37,608 bases of DNA from CAINDZ01 sp964399195 (GTDB taxonomy: Bacteria; Krumholzibacteriota; Krumholzibacteriia; LZORAL124-64-63): positions 1 to 37,608 of the forward strand of contig CAYNPY010000027.1 of the NCBI GenBank assembly GCA_964399195.1, in the 5' to 3' direction. A model generated the notes under the pieces. That model was given only the letters and a program-made list of their open reading frames with translations, was not told where the DNA came from and searched no databases. The first letter of the stretch is position 1. The number at the start of each line of letters is the position of its first letter. Positions 30,069 through 37,608 of this stretch are shown here, one piece after another. A program made the translations under genes and the position numbers.

Positions 30069-30097
30069 ATTCAAAGGCTTCCGCGCGGGGTTGGCAA
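30069..30097 (-). promoter_or_regulatory. promoter of the DUF507 genes, sharing its -35 with the moxR promoter
   Basis: The minus strand reads TTGCCA (30092-30097), 17 bp, TTGAAT (30069-30074); five and four matches. The -35 overlaps the plus-strand -35 of the moxR promoter by five bases. Confidence 0.65.
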
Positions 30098-30119
30098 GGG
30101 AAAACGGCTGGGCTATCGT
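30091..30119 (+). promoter_or_regulatory. promoter of the moxR-bat operon
   Basis: TTGGCA (30091-30096), 17 bp, TATCGT (30114-30119); five and four matches. Transcription would begin near 30126, leaving a leader of about 113 nt. Confidence 0.65.
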
Positions 30120-30238
30120 GGCGGGTCGCCGGCCGACCGCGCGGGAACCCCGGCCGGGCCCGCGCGTAGTAGCGGCCCGCGGCGATCGCCGGCATCGCTT
30201 CCCCCTCAAGACGGCCACCCGTGGCCGGGAAGGTGAAC

Positions 30239-31225
<987 letters not shown>

Positions 31226-31231
31226 CCGACC

Positions 31232-32145
<914 letters not shown>

Positions 32146-32149
<4 letters not shown>

Positions 32150-33264
32150 GCGCCCGCGTCGGCAGGAACGGCGTCTGGCTCGCGTTCGCGGTCGCACTGG
32201 CGTCGCCGTGGCCGGGCGCCGCGCCCGCGGCGACCCCGGCGCCCGCGGCGCGGGTTCCCGGCGCCACCGCCGCCGCGCCCGACACCGCGCGCCTCGGCTT
32301 CACCGCGGCCGCCGCCGGTCCGGCGCCGGTGGCTCTGCATGTCCTGGCCGACTCGGTGGCGTTCGGCGGCCTGTTCGCCGTGGCTTGGGACCTGGCGGCC
32401 GGCGACGCGCCGGGCGCGCCGTTGCCGGCCCCCGCCGACGCGCAGCTCGTGCCGTTCGCGCCCCGGCCGCGTCCGTGGTGGCGGGTGTGGGGCGGCGGCG
32501 GGCCCGAGACTCCGGCGGAGCGTCTGGCCGCGCTGCCGCCGCCCGGCGGCCGGCGCGTCGTGGCCTGGTACCGCGTGTACCGCACCGGGCCGTTCCGTCT
32601 CGACTGGCAGGGCCGTCTCTCGCCGCCGGTGACGGTCCGCGGGCGCGTCGCGGACCCGGCGAGCCTGGCGGCGATCCGGGATCCGCGGCCGCTGCCGTGG
32701 CTGACTCCGGCGGCCCTGGTCCTGCTGCCGCTGCTGCTCGCCCTGGCGGCGCTGGCCTGGTGGTGGCGGCGCCGGCGGCGGCCGTCGCCGCCGGCGGACT
32801 GGCCGCTGGCCGAGCCGGCCTGGCTGGCCGCCGCCATCGACCTGCGGTCCCTGCTGTCCGAAGGGCTGCTCGAACGGGGGCAGACGCGCGCGTTCCTCGA
32901 CCGACTGGCCGGGCAGGCGCGGCGCTACGCCGCGGCGCACTACCGTGTGCCGGCCGTCGACCTGACCGGAGCCGAACTGGCGGCGGCCTGCGCGGACCGC
33001 GGCCATGCGCCGGCGGGGACCGAGCCGCTGGCGCGTCTGCTGGCGGACGCGGACCTCCGGCGCTACGACCCCCGCGAACCGGAAGCGCCCCACTGCCGCG
33101 AGCAGGTGTCGCGGTTCGTCGCCTGTCTGGCGGCGGCCCGCGTCCAGCCGCGTTACTCGCCGGTCGCCGCCGAGCGGCGCTTGGCCGCCGATCAGGCCTG
33201 GACGGAGATCACGCGGCAGTGGGCGCCCGCCGGCCGGCCCGCGGGCGCCGGAGGTGAAGCCTGA
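32146..33264 (+). CDS. membrane protein of the Bat operon (DUF4381-like position)
   Basis: 372 residues, very Ala/Pro/Arg-rich. A signal peptide or first helix (GVWLAFAVALASPWPGAAPA) leads to a periplasmic part with a beta-rich stretch (VVAWYRVYRTGPFRLDW, VTVRGRV). One strong membrane helix at about 185-207 is followed by RRRRR and a helical cytoplasmic domain (AAIDLRSLLSEGLLERGQ to the end). The place between DUF58 and batA is that of DUF4381-type proteins, and the layout fits, but the sequence is too diverged to name. It overlaps its neighbours on both sides (ATGA before, TGATG after), so it is surely translated with them. Confidence 0.7.
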
Positions 33265-34250
33265 TGGAGCTGGCCCGTCCCTGGTTCCTCGCGCTGCTGC
33301 CGCTGGTGTTCGCCGTCGCCTGGTGGCGGAGCCGGGGCGCGCCGGCCGCCGGCCGCCTTCGCCATCCGCATCTGGAGCTGTTCGGGACCGGCGGCGCGGG
33401 TCCGCGCGCGCGGGCGGTGCGGCTGCTGCCCTGGCTGTCGGCGCTGGGCGTGGCGCTGCTCGTGGTGGCGGCCGCGGGTCCGCGCCAGACCCACCGGTCG
33501 GAGGAGGTCGAGGGCGAGGGCATCGACATCGTCCTGGCGCTCGACATCAGCGGCAGCATGCTCTCGCTGGACTTCCAGCCGCTGGACCGCCTGGAGTCCG
33601 CCAAGGCGGTCATCCGCGACTTCATCGCCGGCCGGCCCCACGACAGGATTGGGCTGGTCGTCTTCGCGGCGCGCGCGTTCACCCAGTGCCCGCTCACGCT
33701 CGACCATCCGGTGCTGACGGGGTTCCTCGAGGAGATCCGCGTCGGCCTGGTCGAGGACGGCACCGCGATCGGGCTGGGGCTGGCCACCGCGGTGTCCCGC
33801 CTGCAGCGGTCGACGTCCCCGAGCCGCACGATCATCCTGCTGACCGACGGCGTGAACAACGTGCCCACGCTGGAACCGGAGACGGCCGCCCGCCTGGCGC
33901 AGACCTTCGGCATCCGCGTCTACGCCGTCGCCATCGGGCGCCAGGGGTTGGTCCCGTTCCCGGTCGAGGATCCGATCTTCGGGCGCCGCACGCGCCAGAT
34001 CGAGTCGAAGATCGACCTGGACCTGCTGCGCCGGATCGCGGCGACGACCGGCGGCGAGATGTACCAGGCCACGGATCCCGAGGCGTTGAAGGCGATCTTC
34101 CGGCGCATCGACGAACTGGAGAAGGTCCGCTATCGCACGACAATCAGCACCTGGCATCGCGAACGCATGGCCTGGTTCGCCGTGCCCGGGCTGGCTCTGC
34201 TGCTGCTCGAGTCGCTGCTGGGCGCGACCTGGCTCAGGAGGCTGCCGTGA
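33264..34250 (+). CDS. batA: BatA-type von Willebrand A membrane protein
   Basis: 328 residues. Two N-terminal membrane helices (WFLALLPLVFAVAWW, LSALGVALLVVAAAG), a von Willebrand A domain and a C-terminal helix (MAWFAVPGLALLLLESLLG). The metal-ion adhesion site is complete: DISGSM (D94, S96, S98), Thr in EDGTAIG and Asp in LLTDGVNN. Helix orientation by the positive-inside rule puts the vWA domain in the periplasm. The Bat proteins were first linked to aerotolerance in Bacteroides, and later to envelope stress. It starts on the last base of the previous stop and itself overlaps the next GTG. Confidence 0.92.
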   Translation: MELARPWFLALLPLVFAVAWWRSRGAPAAGRLRHPHLELFGTGGAGPRARAVRLLPWLSALGVALLVVAAAGPRQTHRSEEVEGEGIDIVLALDISGSMLSLDFQPLDRLESAKAVIRDFIAGRPHDRIGLVVFAARAFTQCPLTLDHPVLTGFLEEIRVGLVEDGTAIGLGLATAVSRLQRSTSPSRTIILLTDGVNNVPTLEPETAARLAQTFGIRVYAVAIGRQGLVPFPVEDPIFGRRTRQIESKIDLDLLRRIAATTGGEMYQATDPEALKAIFRRIDELEKVRYRTTISTWHRERMAWFAVPGLALLLLESLLGATWLRRLP

Positions 34251-36070
34251 GATTCGGGGCGCAACCTTGGCTGTGGGCGGTGCCGCTGCTGGCGGTGCTC
34301 TGGCTCGTGCTGCGCCTGCGCGGTCTCGCCGCCGCCCGCGACCTGAGGCGTCTGCTCGGCGAGCGCGCCTCCTCGCACGTGGAGGGCCGCCGCGGCGTCA
34401 TCGCGTCCTGGGACCGGTTCCTCCTGCTGGCTGGCCTGTTCTGGCTGCTTGTGGCCCTGGCGCGGCCGCAGTGGGGCGCCAGCGAGGTCACGGTCACCCA
34501 GCAGGGCTCGGACGTGGTCGTGGCGCTCGACATCTCCAACTCCATGCTGGCCCAGGACGTCGCGCCCAGCCGGCTGGAGCGGGCCAAGACCGAGCTGGGC
34601 AGCTTCCTCTCGCGCGTCAGCGACAGCCGCATCGGCCTGGTCTTCTTCGCCGGGGCGGCGTTCGTGCAGTGTCCGCTCACGCTCGACTACGGCACGGCCG
34701 ACATGTTTCTGAAGATGGCCGACACCGAGCTGCTCTCGGAGCAGGGAACCAATATCGGCGCCGCGCTCGCGACTGCGCGCCAGTTGCTGGCGCGCGGCCG
34801 CGACGGCGAGTCCGCCCAGGGCTTCCAGGCGATCGTTCTGGTCACCGACGGCGAGGACCTCGAGGGCGAATGGGAACAGGAGGCCGAGGCCTGTCGCCGC
34901 GAGGGGATCCGCGTCATCCCGGTGGGCGTCGGCAGCACCGAGGGCGGGCTGATCCCGGCGGTGGACCCGCAGGGCCGGCCGGCGGGCTACCTGAAGGACG
35001 AACAGGGCAACGTCGTGACCACCCACCTCGACCTGCAGTCCCTCGAGCGCCTGGCGGCGCTGGGCGACGCGGGAACCTTCCGGCTGGGCGTGGACGGGCT
35101 GGCCGGCGACCGGCTCTATCGCGAGCTGCAGCGGCTCGGACGACGCGAGCTCGAGGACCGCCGAGTCTCCGCCTACCAGGAGCGCTTCGTGTGGCCGTTG
35201 TCCCTGGCCATCGCGTGTCTGCTGCTGCGCCTGTCGCTGCGGCCGCGACGGCGGCTGGCGTTGGCGCTGCTGGCCCTCCTGGCCGCGCTGCCGGCCGGCG
35301 AGTCGCACGCGGCGGGGCTGGTGCGCAACGGCGCGGCCGCGGCCGCCGAAGGCCGGCGGCTGTACGCCAAGGGGGACTACGAAGGCGCGCTGTCGGCGTT
35401 CGAAAGCGCCGTCGTGCAGGCCCCGGACGACCCGCGCCTCAGCCTGGCCGTCGGCGAGACCCTCTTTCGCCTGCAGAAGCTGCCCGAAGCCCAGCGCGAG
35501 TTCGAACGGGCGCTCTCGCTGGCGACCGACCCGGCGCTCCGCGCCGAGGCGCTCTACAACCGCGGAACCGCGGCGCTGGCCGGCGGGGACACGGAGGGGG
35601 CTCTCAAGGATCTGCGGGCGGCGCTCGCGATCGACCCGGACCAGGAGGACGCCCTGTTCAACCTCGAGGCGGCCCTGCGGCAGCAGCAGGAGCAGCAGAG
35701 GCAGCAGGAGCAGCCGAAGGACGAGCAGAACGAGCAGCAGGAGCAGCAGCAGGAACAACAGCAGCAGCAACAGCAGCAGCAGGAACAGCAGCGGCAGGAA
35801 CAGCAGCGGCAGGAACAGCAGCAGCAGGAACAACAGCAGCAGGAACCACAGCAACAGAAGCAATCGCAGGAACAGCAACAGCGCGAGCAACGTCCGCAGG
35901 ACTCCCAGGCCCAGCAGCAGCCGCAGCAGGGCCGGGATCAACCTCCGGAATTGACGGACGAGCAGGCAGCACAGATCCTGAAGGCTCTCGACCGCGACGA
36001 GGAAGAATTGAAGCGTTCCCTGCAGAAACGCGTCCAGGGCGGCAAGCCCCGGAGCGGGAAGCGATGGTGA
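34247..36070 (+). CDS. BatB-BatC fusion: von Willebrand A membrane protein with TPR and Gln-rich C-terminal part
   Basis: 607 residues. GTG at 34247 with AGGAGG six bases upstream. BatB part (1-330): two helices (about 10-25 and 57-73), a vWA domain with DISNSM (D95, S97, S99), GTNIGAAL and LVTDGED, and a third helix (about 314-331). LRPRRR and then LALALLALLAALPAGESHA (about 337-354) look like the signal peptide of a once separate BatC, now a fourth helix. BatC part: TPRs at about 358-475, a Gln/Glu-rich stretch at 479-565, and a charged helical end (LTDEQAAQILKALDRDEEEL) that recurs in BatC-type proteins. Positive loops place both vWA and TPR parts in the periplasm. I see no stop, ribosome site or frameshift between the parts, so the fusion is real in this sequence. 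Confidence 0.88.
   Translation: MRFGAQPWLWAVPLLAVLWLVLRLRGLAAARDLRRLLGERASSHVEGRRGVIASWDRFLLLAGLFWLLVALARPQWGASEVTVTQQGSDVVVALDISNSMLAQDVAPSRLERAKTELGSFLSRVSDSRIGLVFFAGAAFVQCPLTLDYGTADMFLKMADTELLSEQGTNIGAALATARQLLARGRDGESAQGFQAIVLVTDGEDLEGEWEQEAEACRREGIRVIPVGVGSTEGGLIPAVDPQGRPAGYLKDEQGNVVTTHLDLQSLERLAALGDAGTFRLGVDGLAGDRLYRELQRLGRRELEDRRVSAYQERFVWPLSLAIACLLLRLSLRPRRRLALALLALLAALPAGESHAAGLVRNGAAAAAEGRRLYAKGDYEGALSAFESAVVQAPDDPRLSLAVGETLFRLQKLPEAQREFERALSLATDPALRAEALYNRGTAALAGGDTEGALKDLRAALAIDPDQEDALFNLEAALRQQQEQQRQQEQPKDEQNEQQEQQQEQQQQQQQQQEQQRQEQQRQEQQQQEQQQQEPQQQKQSQEQQQREQRPQDSQAQQQPQQGRDQPPELTDEQAAQILKALDRDEEELKRSLQKRVQGGKPRSGKRW
35681..35942 (+). repeat. CAG/CAA-GAA low-complexity repeat coding for a Gln/Glu-rich tract
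   Basis: Imperfect reiteration of CAGCAG with GAA, GAG, CAA and CGG codons, giving about 87 mostly Gln residues with interspersed Glu, Arg and Lys; the longest pure Gln run is nine. The mixed CAG/CAA codons and stop-free frame argue for selection on the protein rather than simple expansion. Confidence 0.9.
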
Positions 36071-37608
36071 GGGCCGTGCCGCGCAATGTCGGCGAACGCA
36101 ACGGGCGGGCCGCGGCCACGGCCGTGGTCCTGCTTGTGGTCCTGGCGGGGGCTGCGCGGACCGTCGACGCGGCAGTCGCCTGCCGTGCCGAGGTCACTCG
36201 CGCCACGGTGGCGCGCGGGGAAGACGTTGTTCTGGTCGTGACCGCCCAGGGCGACATCGGCTGGTCGCCGGCCTTCCAACTGCCCGATCTGCCGGGTATC
36301 CGCGTCTACGGCGGCGGCACCAGCCAGAGCATGACAGTGGTGAACGGACAGACGCAGGTCAGCGTCTCTCGGACCTACTACCTGCGCGTGGAGAACGAAG
36401 GCGATTTCGTCATCGGCCCGGTGCGGGTCAATACGGCGGCCGGCGTCTGCGAGACGGCAGCCATTCCCATCAAGGTCGTCGCCGGCGCCGCGCCGCCGGC
36501 GGACACCGGCAATCGGGTTCCTCGCGGGGCGACCGCGCGGCCGACGGCCGGTGGCGAGGATGTGTTCGTCACCCTGGAGGTGGACCGACCCCAGGCGTGG
36601 GTCGGCCAGCAGGTGGTGCTCTCGTTTCGGTACTGGCGGCGCGTCCAGCCCTGGAGCAGCCCCTCCTACACGCCGCCCCGCACGGAAGGCTTCTGGCGCG
36701 AGGATCTCGGCACCGAGCGCAATTTCCGGGAGGCGCACAAGGGCCAGGTCTACAACGTCACGGAGGTCCGCTACGCGCTGTTTCCCACGCGCGCCGGCCG
36801 CCTGCGCATCGAGCCGGCCGAGCTCAGCTTCCCCGAGGATCTCTTCGACCGCTTCTTCAACTCGCGGCAGCAGGCGCCCGGACCGCGCGTCCTGCGCACC
36901 AAGCCCGTCGAGGTGGAGGTACGCGAGTTGCCGGCGCCCAAGCCGGCCGGGTTCAGCGGCCTGGTGGCCACGCGCTGCGCGCTCGAGGGCAGCCTCAGCC
37001 GCACCAGCGTCCCGCGCGGCGAGGCCGTGGAACTGAAGTTCACCCTGGAGACCGACGGCTTTCTGAAGGGGTTCGCGGGGCTCGAGCTCGCGGAACCCGA
37101 AGGGACGCGCCTGCACAACGCCGCGGAGAACGTCGCCAGCGGACCCCGCGACGACCGGCTGAGCGGCCGGCTGACCGCCGAGAAGGTGCTGGTCACGACG
37201 CGGGAGGGAACCGTGCGCGTGCCGGCGGTGGAAGTCGTCTGGTTCGATGCCGGCCGCGGTCAGTATCGCACCGCGTCCACGGCCGCGCGCGAGGTGACGG
37301 TGACCGCGAGCGACCGGCCGCTGGCCGGCGGCGAGGACTCCGGCTTCCTGCGCAACGAGATCGCGCGCCTGGGCGACGACCTGGCGTTCATCCACGCCGG
37401 CGGCGCCGGGCGCGGCGCCGTCCTGCCGGCGGTGGGCGGCGCGCTCTGGTGGGCGCTGGCGCTGGCGCTGGTCGCGCTGCTGGGCGGCTGGCGCTGGTGG
37501 CTGGGGCGGCGGGCGGCCGACCTGCGCGACCGGGCCGGCAGGCGCCGTCGCGGCGCGCTGACGACGGCCAGGTCCCGCCTGCGCGATGCGGCGCGGGCGA
37601 AGCGCCTG
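36064..37608 (+). CDS. batD: BatD-type protein (3' partial)
   Basis: 515 residues visible; the frame is open to the window end. The ATG at 36064 overlaps the batBC stop region (ATGGTGA). A signal peptide (about 1-36, AAATAVVLLVVLAGAARTVDA) is followed by beta-rich, Ig-like repeats: VACRAEVTRATVARGEDVVL, then RTYYLRVENEGDFVIGPVRV, VFVTLEVDRPQAWVGQQVVLSFRYW, VRYALFPTRAGRLRIEP, and a later block GFLKGFAGLELAEPEGTRL. One membrane helix at about 455-478 (LWWALALALVALLGGWRWW) leads to a basic cytoplasmic tail. This matches BatD (oxygen-tolerance family), which usually ends the operon; the family often carries a further C-terminal region, here outside the window. Confidence 0.9.
   Translation, partial: MVRAVPRNVGERNGRAAATAVVLLVVLAGAARTVDAAVACRAEVTRATVARGEDVVLVVTAQGDIGWSPAFQLPDLPGIRVYGGGTSQSMTVVNGQTQVSVSRTYYLRVENEGDFVIGPVRVNTAAGVCETAAIPIKVVAGAAPPADTGNRVPRGATARPTAGGEDVFVTLEVDRPQAWVGQQVVLSFRYWRRVQPWSSPSYTPPRTEGFWREDLGTERNFREAHKGQVYNVTEVRYALFPTRAGRLRIEPAELSFPEDLFDRFFNSRQQAPGPRVLRTKPVEVEVRELPAPKPAGFSGLVATRCALEGSLSRTSVPRGEAVELKFTLETDGFLKGFAGLELAEPEGTRLHNAAENVASGPRDDRLSGRLTAEKVLVTTREGTVRVPAVEVVWFDAGRGQYRTASTAAREVTVTASDRPLAGGEDSGFLRNEIARLGDDLAFIHAGGAGRGAVLPAVGGALWWALALALVALLGGWRWWLGRRAADLRDRAGRRRRGALTTARSRLRDAARAKRL

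Noticed and set aside
30068..30070. ATG at 30070 as the start of DUF507 copy 2.
   Set aside because: It overlaps the TTGAAT -10 box, so it could not be on the transcript; GTG at 30004 has a ribosome site and the family N-terminus.
35681..35942. The CAG-rich repeat as a CRISPR-like or tandem non-coding array.
   Set aside because: There are no spacer-repeat units, and the frame is open and continues into a conserved C-terminal helix, so it is coding low-complexity sequence.

Overview
The window is about 37.6 kb of GC-rich DNA (roughly 70% by eye) with third-position GC bias, densely packed genes and many overlapping starts and stops. It looks like a draft or metagenome-derived chromosome, because one 10-base run of Ns interrupts a tRNA gene. 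The organism is Gram-negative: there are lipoboxes, a TonB-type C-terminal domain, TolB/PD40-like propellers and a Bat operon. It is probably at least partly anaerobic, since it has a ferredoxin-linked 2-oxoacid oxidoreductase. The gene set (tandem DUF507 genes, a four-domain S1 protein, a MoxR-Bat locus, a temptin-like secreted protein, a divergent alanine dehydrogenase) would fit a high-GC member of the FCB-type candidate phyla or a deltaproteobacterium-like lineage. I cannot resolve this from the sequence alone.

Layout. (1) 1-3762, plus strand: a catabolic trio of a fused beta-gamma 2-oxoacid:ferredoxin oxidoreductase (5' end missing), an alanine-dehydrogenase-like protein with altered active-site residues, and a 4-hydroxybutyrate/acetyl-CoA-type CoA-transferase. 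(2) 3794-5268: an NtrC-type sigma-54 response regulator. (3) 5287-11985: tRNA-Leu(UAG), then the proteostasis block tig-clpP-clpX-lon followed by the ribosome-assembly GTPase engB. (4) 11988-12572: a monocistronic secreted temptin-like CXXCH protein bracketed by a near-consensus promoter and a strong intrinsic terminator. (5) 12605-14102: purA and tRNA-Lys(UUU). (6) 14122-17442, minus strand: an exported M3 oligopeptidase and a propeller lipoprotein. (7) 17641-19883: nadA and a cysteine desulfurase. (8) 19868-23674, minus strand: a four-S1-domain protein, a hemolysin III family membrane protein and an HDOD-SpoIIE phosphatase. (9) 23857-28078, plus strand: a TPR protein, a TTG-start lipoprotein with a TonB-type C-terminus, a PD40 propeller lipoprotein and a class II aldolase. 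(10) 28094-30004, minus strand: a GT4 glycosyltransferase and two tandem DUF507 genes. (11) 30091-37608, plus strand: a moxR-DUF58-membrane protein-batA-batBC-batD operon that runs off the window.

Working together. The first trio could deaminate an amino acid, oxidise the 2-oxoacid to acyl-CoA with reduction of ferredoxin, and recover the CoA. tig, ClpXP and Lon handle folding and turnover of cytosolic proteins. The desulfurase could supply sulfide for the NadA iron-sulfur cluster. The MoxR-Bat operon encodes an AAA+ ATPase and membrane-anchored von Willebrand A proteins thought to act in envelope stress or complex assembly. Here BatB and BatC are one polypeptide joined through a long Gln/Glu-rich tract. 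The DUF507 genes and the Bat operon diverge from two promoters whose -35 hexamers overlap in the same short palindrome.

I found no CRISPR array, phage, insertion sequence or rRNA. Much of the window is housekeeping. The parts most worth a second look are the shared-(-35) divergent promoter, the BatB-BatC fusion, the altered alanine dehydrogenase, the temptin-like protein and the TonB-type lipoprotein.
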